Positions 1 through 5,241 of a DNA stretch of 5,507 nucleotides are shown here, in pieces; positions within the stretch are counted from its first letter, which is position 1, and the number at the start of each line of letters is the position of its first letter. The notes below the pieces were generated by a model. It was not told where the DNA came from. It did not search any database and saw nothing but the letters and a program-made list of their open reading frames with translations. This stretch comes from Thermoplasmata archaeon (GTDB lineage Archaea > Thermoplasmatota > Thermoplasmata > Thermoplasmatales > Thermoplasmataceae). The stretch covers positions 1 through 5,507 of the forward strand of contig JAKBQO010000109.1 of the NCBI GenBank assembly GCA_021835185.1, in the 5' to 3' direction. The position numbers and the translations under genes were made by a program.

Positions 1-1
1 A

Positions 2-286
2 TCTAAACTATGGGCTTCACTGGTTACAGGAACGGAATCACTTCGCAACCCGCTTCTGATTATCAATTCTGTCAACGATCTTATTCCACTATCACAGAAT
101 GGGTCACCGGTATTTGAGAATGAGTTTTGGGGGAGCTTTTTCAGGTATTATGATGCCGGCAGCAACGGGATGGGCATAGTTTTCCTGAAGGACGGAGACC
201 AGGAATCTGCTAGGCTCTATGTTGATTATATTCTGAAAGCTTCTGGTGAGCCTGAAAACAGGGCATTTGACATAATTAAAAATTAA
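2..286 (+). CDS. C-terminal part of an unidentified protein, possibly alpha/beta-hydrolase fold
   Basis: The open frame enters from the left edge and gives 94 residues ending in a TAA at 284-286, so the start and most of the protein are missing. What is seen is a hydrophobic strand PLLIINSVNDLIPLS (residues 17-31) followed by RYYDAGSNGMGIVFLKD (48-64) and a helical tail. A buried strand ending in Asp and then a Pro-Leu is how the acid residue is usually presented near the C-terminus of alpha/beta hydrolases. A Gly-His-Gly commonly follows later, but here that place reads GMG (56-58), so the catalytic His is not visible. The fold assignment is therefore only an inference, and no specific substrate can be named. 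Its stop overlaps the stop of the convergent phosphatase gene. That the frame is coding is fairly sure; the function is not. Confidence 0.55.
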   Translation, partial: SKLWASLVTGTESLRNPLLIINSVNDLIPLSQNGSPVFENEFWGSFFRYYDAGSNGMGIVFLKDGDQESARLYVDYILKASGEPENRAFDIIKN

Positions 287-741
287 TCATATCCGTGCAC
301 CTTTATAAATTTCATTCCAAGTTTTCTGGCCATTTCCCCATCCACGCTTTCCCTGTCACCAATGACAACCGAATTGCTTATATCAATATCATATTTTATA
401 GCAGCTTCCTCAATTAGTCCAGTCTCCGGTTTTCTGCATCTGCATCCCTGATCTGGTGTGTGGGGACAGTAAAAGAAATCCTCTATCTTTATACCTTTGA
501 ATATCAGTTCCTTTGCGATTTCCCGGTTGAATGATTCCATTTCATCGACGGTGTAGTATCCCCTTCCTATTCCGGACTGATTTGTTATAACAATGATGAG
601 GAAATTTTTTTCATAATAGTCCATCAGGAGAGGTATAATATCATCATATATCTTCAGGTCTGATAGTTTATGAGTGTATCCCTTATCATAATTCAATGTT
701 CCATCCCGATCTACAAAAATGGCTCTTCTCTTGCCAGTCAT
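283..741 (-). CDS. gmhB: HAD-superfamily phosphatase, GmhB type (heptose bisphosphate / histidinol phosphatase-like)
   Basis: Predicted cytoplasmic 152-residue phosphatase of the HAD IIIA group. Known members remove a phosphate from D-glycero-D-manno-heptose 1,7-bisphosphate or histidinol phosphate. Motif I is DRDGTLN (residues 11-17), with D11 the expected nucleophile and D13 the acid/base. Motif II is TNQSGIGRG (53-61), motif III is K104, and motif IV is GDRESVD (128-134) with D129 and D134 for magnesium. The Cys/His set C92, H94, C100 and C102 matches the structural zinc loop typical of GmhB. The protein is compact compared with the roughly 190 residues of enterobacterial GmhB. The ATG at 741 is chosen because a TATA-like box (763-770) is centred 25 bases upstream, suggesting a leaderless transcript. 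The neighbouring FkbM-type methyltransferase on the same strand fits a role in sugar-nucleotide or surface-glycan synthesis, but that pathway is an inference. The family call is firm; the exact substrate is not. Confidence 0.88.
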   Translation of the reverse strand: MTGKRRAIFVDRDGTLNYDKGYTHKLSDLKIYDDIIPLLMDYYEKNFLIIVITNQSGIGRGYYTVDEMESFNREIAKELIFKGIKIEDFFYCPHTPDQGCRCRKPETGLIEEAAIKYDIDISNSVVIGDRESVDGEMARKLGMKFIKVHGYD

Positions 742-762
742 TAACTGTGTATTTACAATAAG

Positions 763-770
763 TTTAAAAT
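763..770 (-). promoter_or_regulatory. TATA-like box for the HAD phosphatase gene
   Basis: The minus strand reads ATTTTAAA, centred 25.5 bases before the ATG at 741. That is the spacing expected when transcription starts at or next to the start codon. No Shine-Dalgarno-like sequence lies between the box and the ATG, in keeping with a leaderless mRNA. The box gives the gene its own promoter even though it lies just downstream of the methyltransferase gene. Confidence 0.5.
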
Positions 771-774
771 CTTT

Positions 775-790
775 CTTAAAATAAAAAATT
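775..790 (-). terminator. T-rich tract after the methyltransferase gene
   Basis: Directly after the TAA at 792-794 the minus strand reads AATTTTTTATTTTAAG, with a run of six T and then a run of four. Archaeal RNA polymerase commonly terminates at such T-runs without a hairpin, and no hairpin is seen here. It also lies immediately upstream of the TATA-like box of the next gene, so it could separate the two transcription units. Confidence 0.4.
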
Positions 791-791
791 A

Positions 792-1580
792 TTATAATTC
801 AGCACAGACAAAGCCTGTGTTACCCGTGCCATCCTTCAATGCCCTTTTCTCTATATGTGTCTTGAATCCCGCATCCTGCAGCTTCTTTTCAATGTCGTCT
901 GGTGATCCTTCAAACAGTACCTGAATTCTTTTAAAGATTTTAAAGACCTCATTGTCTTCTGATATTAACTTCTTTATGGAATTTTCTCCATCAACCTTCA
1001 GTACTCCACTGTCTATTTTATATTTTTCTGCAAGTTCTTTCAGAGAAAGGTCTTTCTCACCACCACAGTATGTTGCACTGGATACGGATATCCTATTTTC
1101 CAGGTCATTTGCCTTTACATTCTTTAACAATATTTCATGAAAAGATGCTTCAGGCACGGCTATGACATTTTTAGCCCCGTTCAATGTAAAATATATGGGA
1201 GAATCCCCAACTTTGCTGCCTATATCAAGAACTATCTCTTCGGGTACCTTTAAAAATGCATATTCGTTAGCACCGAATGTACCGAGAAAGTTATGGTTCT
1301 GGTCCATATTGCACATAAATAGCTGGCCAGATTTGTACTTAAAATTCATGCATCCAGGAACTACAGAGTTTTCAAAGGTAAAAAAATCAAGATCTCCATT
1401 GCAAAGGCTGTTCTCTACGCAGAGGGCATAGAGATATGTTTTTTGCCTGTTCCAGAATGAATCTTTCCCATTTCTTGCTATTATTTTTATATGCTCTTTC
1501 TTTGTAGCAATATCAAGCATAATATGCCTGTAATTTTTATATGCCTTTTTGTATCTTGCCATTGATTGTGTCAGACTCAT
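792..1580 (-). CDS. FkbM-family SAM-dependent methyltransferase
   Basis: Predicted cytosolic methyltransferase of the FkbM family, whose members methylate hydroxyl groups on sugars and polyketides. Numbered from the longer ATG at 1601 (269 residues), the SAM motif I is VLDIGSKVGD (124-133), followed by YFTLNGAKNVIAVPEAS (137-153), where the end of strand 2 would hold the ribose-binding acid. LLKNVKAND (158-166) and LKVDGE (201-206) match the later FkbM strand motifs. Two departures are visible: the usual Glu-Pro after strand 2 reads Pro-Glu (150-151), and the Gly and second Glu usual after K-x-D-x-E are replaced by N207 and I209. The ATG at 1580 (262 residues) is preferred because a TTTATAAA box at 1601-1608 is centred 24.5 bases before it, whereas that box overlaps the A of the 1601 ATG. 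The minus-strand HAD phosphatase downstream suggests glycan work. The family call is good; the acceptor is unknown. Confidence 0.82.
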   Translation of the reverse strand: MSLTQSMARYKKAYKNYRHIMLDIATKKEHIKIIARNGKDSFWNRQKTYLYALCVENSLCNGDLDFFTFENSVVPGCMNFKYKSGQLFMCNMDQNHNFLGTFGANEYAFLKVPEEIVLDIGSKVGDSPIYFTLNGAKNVIAVPEASFHEILLKNVKANDLENRISVSSATYCGGEKDLSLKELAEKYKIDSGVLKVDGENSIKKLISEDNEVFKIFKRIQVLFEGSPDDIEKKLQDAGFKTHIEKRALKDGTGNTGFVCAEL

Positions 1581-1600
1581 TAAAGGAGATAGAATATCCA

Positions 1601-1608
1601 TTTATAAA
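1601..1608 (-). promoter_or_regulatory. TATA-like box for the FkbM methyltransferase gene
   Basis: The self-complementary octamer TTTATAAA is centred at 1604.5, 24.5 bases before the in-frame ATG at 1578-1580. No AT-rich box of this kind lies about 25 bases before the alternative ATG at 1599-1601; the sequence there reads ACACCAAAA. The box is the main reason for preferring the shorter protein. Confidence 0.5.
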
Positions 1609-1650
1609 TTTATATTTGCTTTTGGTGTAACAATTGTTGCTTTATTCTGT

Positions 1651-1749
1651 TTATGCATTATCTGTACCCAAGACTTCCTGTATTTTCTGGAATTCATTCA
1701 TATCATAATCTCCCTGGCTTTCTTTCTCCAGATTTTTGTGTAAAGCCAT
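1651..1749 (-). CDS. Possible 32-residue small protein or gene remnant in the divergent gap
   Basis: An ATG at 1747-1749 opens a 32-codon frame that ends in TAA 49 bases before the longer methyltransferase ATG. The product is charged and hydrophilic (residues 5-15 read KNLEKESQGDY) and uses codons like AGC, CAG, GGA and GAA seen in the neighbouring genes. The opposite strand reads as a string of hydrophobic residues, the usual shadow of charged coding sequence. Against it, no TATA-like box stands about 25 bases upstream, no ribosome-binding site is seen, and the frame remains open upstream into the antisense of moaC. It resembles no family I know. It could be a small protein, the tail of a decayed gene, or chance. 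Confidence 0.25.
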   Translation of the reverse strand: MALHKNLEKESQGDYDMNEFQKIQEVLGTDNA

Positions 1750-1754
1750 AAAGA

Positions 1755-1762
1755 TTTTAGTA
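1755..1762 (+). promoter_or_regulatory. Weak TATA-like box for moaC
   Basis: TTTTAGTA is centred 25.5 bases before the moaC ATG at 1784. It differs by one base from the TTTTATTA octamer found at matching distances before the dipeptidase and dehydrogenase genes. The position is right but the match is imperfect, so this is tentative. Confidence 0.35.
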
Positions 1763-1783
1763 TGAAAACAGCATGTTAATGTT

Positions 1784-2224
1784 ATGATAGATATTACAGA
1801 CAAGAACATTATTAGCAGGGAGGCAATGGCTACCGGTACCATAAAGCTCAATAAGGAAACGATAAAGCTAATCAGGGAAAACCGGGTAAAAAAAGGGGAC
1901 ACTATAGAGACTGCCAAAATAGCCGGAACAATGGCAGTAAAGAATACATCCGGAATGATACCCTATTGCCATCCCGTCCCTGTAATGTCAATAGATTTCA
2001 ACTTTGAAATTGATGAGGCAAAAATAATAGTTACATGCAGGGTGAAGGCTATATACAGAACAGGAGTGGAAATGGAGGCAATAAACGGTGTGCAGGTTGC
2101 ACTTCTTACAATATGGGATATGGTAAAATACCTTGAAAAGGATGAGACTGGAAATTATCCTAACACATCTATAGGCAATATTAATGTTGTGTATAAGAGA
2201 AAGGGTGATTCATATACATCATGA
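1784..2224 (+). CDS. moaC: Cyclic pyranopterin monophosphate synthase MoaC
   Basis: MoaC acts after MoaA in molybdenum/tungsten-cofactor synthesis, converting 3',8-cyclo-7,8-dihydro-GTP to cyclic pyranopterin monophosphate as a cytosolic oligomer. The 146-residue product is of normal archaeal length and aligns along its whole length. It begins MIDITDKN, followed by SREAMATG (11-18), KIAGTMAVKNTS (45-56), the PYCHPVP signature (60-66) with C62 and H63, RTGVEMEAI (92-100), and LLTIWDMVK (107-115) with the expected active-site D112 and K115. The archaeal-style tail GNYPNTSIGNINVV follows. The start is the family start and has a weak TATA-like box 25 bases upstream. It overlaps moaB downstream in another frame, indicating co-transcription and probably coupled translation. 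moaA, moaE and moaD are not in the window. Confidence 0.95.
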   Translation: MIDITDKNIISREAMATGTIKLNKETIKLIRENRVKKGDTIETAKIAGTMAVKNTSGMIPYCHPVPVMSIDFNFEIDEAKIIVTCRVKAIYRTGVEMEAINGVQVALLTIWDMVKYLEKDETGNYPNTSIGNINVVYKRKGDSYTS

Positions 2225-2678
2225 GGAACATGAATACAGATTACAATATAGAATAATAACTGTATCATCGACCAGAACAAAGGAAACAGACAGATCCGGA
2301 GATGCTATGGAATCGTTTATTGGTGTCAACTGTTCAAGATCACTGGTAAAGGATGATGAATTACAGATACTTTCTGAATTCTTTGGATACTATAACAGTA
2401 CTGATGTTTTTATTTATATTGGCGGTACAGGGGTATCACGGCTGGATCGGACATCCCTTGCTATCAGGAAAATTGCTGAAAAGGAAATGCCGGGATTCGG
2501 GCAACTTTTCAGGGAGAAATCTGGAGGTATATTTCCATATTTGTCCGATGCTTCACTATTTATTTACCGAAAGAAAATAATATTTACCCTTCCCGGATCA
2601 GAGGATGCACAGGGAATAGCCTACAGCATAATAAGTGAAATTGTGCCTCACCTCTTCCATGAAATAACAAAGGAATAA
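2205..2678 (+). CDS. moaB: MoaB/MogA-type molybdopterin adenylyltransferase
   Basis: MoaB-family proteins adenylate molybdopterin before metal insertion; archaea use MoaB for molybdenum or tungsten. Numbered from an upstream ATG at 2184 (164 residues), the family landmarks are [10 protein letters not shown] (23-32), the SGD pair region (38-40), acidic DDE (57-59), [13 protein letters not shown] (78-90) with D88 at the catalytic Asp position, PGFGQLFR (103-110), and FTLPGSEDA (134-142). The usual Arg before that Asp is Leu, and the usual PGFGE reads PGFGQ. The GTG at 2205 is preferred because residues 1-7 from the ATG merely translate conserved moaC sequence in another frame. The 157-residue product also leaves about 17 residues before ITVS, as I remember for archaeal homologues. 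A GGTGAT motif at 2204-2209 overlaps that GTG, so a rarer start just downstream is also possible. The identity is firm; the start is not. Confidence 0.9.
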   Translation: MIHIHHEEHEYRLQYRIITVSSTRTKETDRSGDAMESFIGVNCSRSLVKDDELQILSEFFGYYNSTDVFIYIGGTGVSRLDRTSLAIRKIAEKEMPGFGQLFREKSGGIFPYLSDASLFIYRKKIIFTLPGSEDAQGIAYSIISEIVPHLFHEITKE

Positions 2679-2686
2679 TTTTATTA
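2679..2686 (+). promoter_or_regulatory. TATA-like box for the M19 dipeptidase gene
   Basis: TTTTATTA begins directly after the moaB stop and is centred 25.5 bases before the ATG at 2708, implying a leaderless transcript separate from moaCB. The same octamer occurs on the minus strand at 4496-4503 before the dehydrogenase gene. Confidence 0.5.
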
Positions 2687-2707
2687 GACGGGTTACATTC
2701 CATTTTT

Positions 2708-3604
2708 ATGAAATTTATAGATTTGCACGAGGACATAGCCTATTCATCTATGTACAGGGATGTCATACATGGAAATGAGCAGTCAGGAATTGATATGCTT
2801 AAGGCATTCCCCGGTTCAATTATTTTCTCTGTGGTTTTTCCACATGTAAATATGCAGTATGGAAACGTATATGGAACATCAATACCGAATATAACATTAG
2901 CTTATCAGCAGTTCAGTTATTACATGGAATTATCAGAAAAATACGGCATAAATATTCTCCGTGACAGGGAAGGCATAGACAAAGGAATTAATTTTCTCAT
3001 ATCCATGGAGGGGACAGACATAGTCAATAGACCTGAGGATATAGGCTTATTCTATTCGATGGGATTAAGAAATTTGGGACTTACATGGAACTATGATACA
3101 AAATTTGCATCTTCATGCTATTCAAAAAAGGATTACGGGCTTACAGGATACGGAGAAGACCTCATAAAACTTTGCAATAGCCATGGAATAATTATAGATT
3201 TAGCCCATGCTGGAAAGAAAACAATACTGGAGGCCTGCGAAATTTCATCCAGGCCGGTACTGGATTCCCACACAAATTTTAAGGCGTTGAAAAACCATCA
3301 GAGGAATATTGATGAGGAATCAATAAAAGCAATAGTAGAAACTGACGGTGTCATGGGGATAACAGGTATAAGGGACTCCCTGATCACACCAGATATTGAT
3401 GGTATAATAGCAAGCATAACGTACCTTGGAGATAATTTTGGATGGAGACATGTGAGCCTGGGTACCGATTTTCTGGGTATACCTAAAACACCCGAGGGAT
3501 TCGCAGATATAAACGCAATAGAAAAATTGAAAGATATGATAGGAAGCCACTCAGAAGATGTACTCTTCAACAATGCATTACGTGTTATAAGAGCAAATTT
3601 ATAA
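2708..3604 (+). CDS. Peptidase family M19 (membrane/renal dipeptidase-like) metallohydrolase
   Basis: Predicted zinc dipeptidase of the amidohydrolase-fold M19 family, which cleaves dipeptides, often with a D-residue or dehydro-residue at the second position. All metal and active-site landmarks are present. They are H7 and D9 in DLHEDI (5-10), E101 in ISMEGTD (98-104), GLTWNYD (124-130), H167 in IIDLAHAG (162-169), H188 in LDSHTN (185-190), R199 in HQRNID (197-202), and D254 in SLGTDFLG (250-257). At 298 residues it is shorter than most members (about 320-400). It has no signal peptide or membrane segment, so it is probably cytoplasmic. The Asn usual between the first His and Asp is Glu (H-E-D). 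A role in peptide use would suit a heterotrophic acidophile, but the true substrate cannot be read from sequence. The ATG is supported by a TATA-like box 25 bases upstream. Confidence 0.9.
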   Translation: MKFIDLHEDIAYSSMYRDVIHGNEQSGIDMLKAFPGSIIFSVVFPHVNMQYGNVYGTSIPNITLAYQQFSYYMELSEKYGINILRDREGIDKGINFLISMEGTDIVNRPEDIGLFYSMGLRNLGLTWNYDTKFASSCYSKKDYGLTGYGEDLIKLCNSHGIIIDLAHAGKKTILEACEISSRPVLDSHTNFKALKNHQRNIDEESIKAIVETDGVMGITGIRDSLITPDIDGIIASITYLGDNFGWRHVSLGTDFLGIPKTPEGFADINAIEKLKDMIGSHSEDVLFNNALRVIRANL

Positions 3605-3614
3605 AATTATAAAT
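3597..3614. repeat. 8-bp perfect inverted repeat across two convergent stop codons
   Basis: ATTTATAA and its exact reverse complement TTATAAAT are separated by AA. Each arm contains the stop codon of one gene, the dipeptidase on the plus strand and the dehydrogenase on the minus strand. The two-base spacer is too short for a good hairpin, and neither strand has a T-run, so a terminator role is doubtful. The arms also contain TTTATAA, which resembles the promoter boxes elsewhere in the window. Confidence 0.5.
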
Positions 3615-4476
3615 CGTACCATCCCCCATTGCTGTTCATTTTAACTTTTTTGCTTCCCTTGTATCCTGCATAAACCATTTCCTTAAGCATTGGTGGTGGA
3701 AGCTTCTTTTCGTCTCCAGTTTCTGAATACAGGTAATCCCCTATCTCTTTCACGGTATCAAGGCCAATGGTATCCATAAGCTCAAACGGCCCCATGGGGA
3801 ATCCAAAACCCAGTTTTACCATTTTGTCTATATCCTCCTTGCTGGCTATCCCCTTTTCATATAGCCGCAGGGATTCCACCAGCCATGAATGAACAAAGTT
3901 AGTAGTGAAAAAACCGGGATAATCCTTTACTACTACAGGTTCTTTGCCCATGGATCTTGCCATTTCCAGAACAGTATTCACTGTATTATCAGAGGTGAAA
4001 CGGGTTTTAACAACTTCTATGAGTTTCATCACAGGTGCCGGATTGAACCAGTGCATTCCAATAAGCCTTGATTTGTTTTTTATATTCATTCCTATTTCAG
4101 ATATCATTATCCCCGAAGTGTTGGATGCTATTATTGATTCATCCGGTATGTTTTTCTCTATGCTTTCCATAACTTTCAATTTCAGTGACATAATTTCAGG
4201 GACAGCTTCTATGACAAAATGCCTGTCGCTGAGCATGCCATAATTTGTAGAAATTTTAAGGTTTTTCATGTACTCCGCTTTCTGGATTTCTGATATTGTT
4301 CCCTTTTCCACAAGCCTGGCCAGTCCGAATTTACCATCACTGATATTTTTCCTTGCATTTTCTAGAATCTGGTCATTTATATCAATAAGGAGTGTATCCA
4401 GTTCATTCCTGATAAATACCTGCGCTATGCCCTGTCCCATGATTCCCGAACCAATTACTGCTACTTTTTTTATCAT
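3607..4476 (-). CDS. 3-hydroxyacyl-CoA (3-hydroxybutyryl-CoA) dehydrogenase
   Basis: NAD-dependent cytosolic enzyme that interconverts 3-hydroxyacyl-CoA and 3-oxoacyl-CoA in beta-oxidation or short-chain fatty acid metabolism. The 289-residue, single-domain-pair length is that of free-standing HBD/HAD enzymes, with no fused enoyl-CoA hydratase. The N-terminal Rossmann domain has GSGIMG (9-14) and the adenosine-ribose acid D32. SNTSG (118-122) supplies S121, GMHWFNPAPVMKLIEVV (140-156) supplies the catalytic H142 and E154, and GFPMGPFELMDTIGLD (225-240) marks the C-terminal dimerisation domain. Aligned by hand to human HADH, the position of N208 is T192, and the following Arg is N193 (motif GFFTTN rather than GFIVNR). 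The tail GYKGSKKVKMNSNGGWYDL corresponds to the usual G-KTG-GFY ending. It has its own TATA-like box and is divergent from the transporter. NAD preference is inferred from D32. Confidence 0.92.
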   Translation of the reverse strand: MIKKVAVIGSGIMGQGIAQVFIRNELDTLLIDINDQILENARKNISDGKFGLARLVEKGTISEIQKAEYMKNLKISTNYGMLSDRHFVIEAVPEIMSLKLKVMESIEKNIPDESIIASNTSGIMISEIGMNIKNKSRLIGMHWFNPAPVMKLIEVVKTRFTSDNTVNTVLEMARSMGKEPVVVKDYPGFFTTNFVHSWLVESLRLYEKGIASKEDIDKMVKLGFGFPMGPFELMDTIGLDTVKEIGDYLYSETGDEKKLPPPMLKEMVYAGYKGSKKVKMNSNGGWYDL

Positions 4477-4495
4477 AGAAGTTTATACCGTGAAA

Positions 4496-4503
4496 TAATA
4501 AAA
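4496..4503 (-). promoter_or_regulatory. TATA-like box for the dehydrogenase gene
   Basis: The minus strand reads TTTTATTA, centred 23.5 bases before the ATG at 4476. It is the same octamer as before the dipeptidase gene. The short distance leaves no room for a leader with a ribosome-binding site. Confidence 0.5.
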
Positions 4504-4532
4504 ACTTTCATAAGAAAACGTATTTTCAAAGA

Positions 4533-4540
4533 TTAAATAT
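4533..4540 (+). promoter_or_regulatory. TATA-like box for the transporter gene
   Basis: TTAAATAT is centred 24.5 bases before the ATG at 4561, so transcription should start at or near the A of the start codon. With the dehydrogenase box on the other strand it forms a divergent pair of promoters within 84 bases. Confidence 0.5.
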
Positions 4541-4560
4541 TCATTTGCAATTAGGATAAT

Positions 4561-5205
4561 ATGAAAACAACTGCAAATACAATGGTGCTGGTTAATTTTC
4601 TCATGCTTTTATCTGTAACATTCACAATGAGGTCGTCAACAAATATGCTGATGACAGTTGTCCCTATATTTACAAAATATGTCATAAATGCCGATGTGTT
4701 CTTCGTAGGTCTTACTGCAACCCTTTATGGAATTGGTGCAATGGCATCCAATATTTTTGTTAACGGAAGAATTAGTGTTGACAAGACCCCAAAGGTTGTA
4801 TTTGCATTCCTGGCCATTATGACAATTGGAATATTTGTGTATATATTTTCAAAAAATATTTACGAGGTCCTTATCCTTTCCGGTATAACTGGATTTTCCA
4901 TGGGAGTGGTGCAGCCGCTTCTGATGACAATTACAAATGCCATAGCCGCGCCGGAGAAAAGAGACAGATATATAGCAGCATACACTTCAGCTTTATCCCT
5001 GAGCCTTATATTCGGGGTGCTGGTGGAAGGCCTGATATTGTCGACCATAAATGTAAGATACGCTTTTCTCATATTCTTTTTCATAGCATTTTCCTCTTCA
5101 ATAATGATGTATGTACTGTCCCTTAAGATCCATATACCAGCCAGATCAACAAAAACAAGGTCATTTAAGGAAATTATAAGCAGGGTTCTAGCAGTTAATG
5201 AATAG
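4561..5205 (+). pseudogene. Major facilitator superfamily transporter, N-terminal half only; probably cut by the adjacent insertion element
   Basis: Integral membrane protein with six predicted helices at roughly residues 8-38 (TM1, perhaps long), 46-68, 78-97, 100-128, 137-161 and 166-189, followed by a basic loop (190-208). Major facilitator transporters are usually 380-450 residues with 12 helices; this one is 214 residues and stops in the position of the central loop. The 2-3 loop GRISVDKTPK (69-78) is a degenerate form of MFS motif A, and the 4-5 loop PEKRDRY precedes a Gly/Ser-rich TM5, as in the family. The last few codons (VLAVNE) may come from the insertion element that begins just downstream. 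A single half is unlikely to transport by itself; dimerising halves are conceivable but rarer. The substrate is unknown. The promoter and start codon are intact, so a truncated protein may still be made. Confidence 0.75.
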
Positions 5206-5210
5206 TATTA

Positions 5211-5218
5211 TATATATT
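5211..5218 (+). promoter_or_regulatory. TATA-like box for the IS607 transposase
   Basis: TATATATT, within the AT-only stretch 5206-5219, is centred 27.5 bases before the ATG at 5242. It would let the element drive its own transposase with almost no leader. The box lies directly after the truncated transporter stop codon. Confidence 0.45.
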
Positions 5219-5241
5219 TGTAATATGTTGTCATAAGTATC

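Noticed and set aside
1581..1590. Shine-Dalgarno-like AAAGGAGAT on the plus strand
   Set aside because: No start codon with an open frame follows at a suitable distance, and it lies inside the methyltransferase reading frame region on the other strand.
1549..1743. Plus-strand frame coding a hydrophobic 64-residue peptide between the methyltransferase and moaC
   Set aside because: It overlaps the methyltransferase start, lacks a promoter or ribosome-binding site, and its hydrophobicity is what the antisense of charged codons gives.
1602..1783. RNA gene or riboswitch in the divergent gap upstream of moaC
   Set aside because: No convincing stem set, tRNA-like pattern or conserved Moco-type motif could be seen by eye; only the promoter boxes and the doubtful small frame are supported.
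2221..2224. ATGA overlap at the end of moaC as a coupled start
   Set aside because: The ATG is not in the moaB frame and its own frame stops after eleven codons.
2354..2376. ATGATGA followed by CTGA, resembling C and D boxes of a guide RNA
   Set aside because: The two motifs are only about a dozen bases apart, there is no terminal stem, and they lie inside conserved moaB codons.
3298..3573. Minus-strand frames inside the dipeptidase gene
   Set aside because: The plus strand carries conserved M19 motifs throughout this stretch, so these are chance antisense frames.
4860..5084. Minus-strand frame of 74 codons inside the transporter gene
   Set aside because: It is antisense to well-predicted membrane helices and shows no recognisable domain or promoter.
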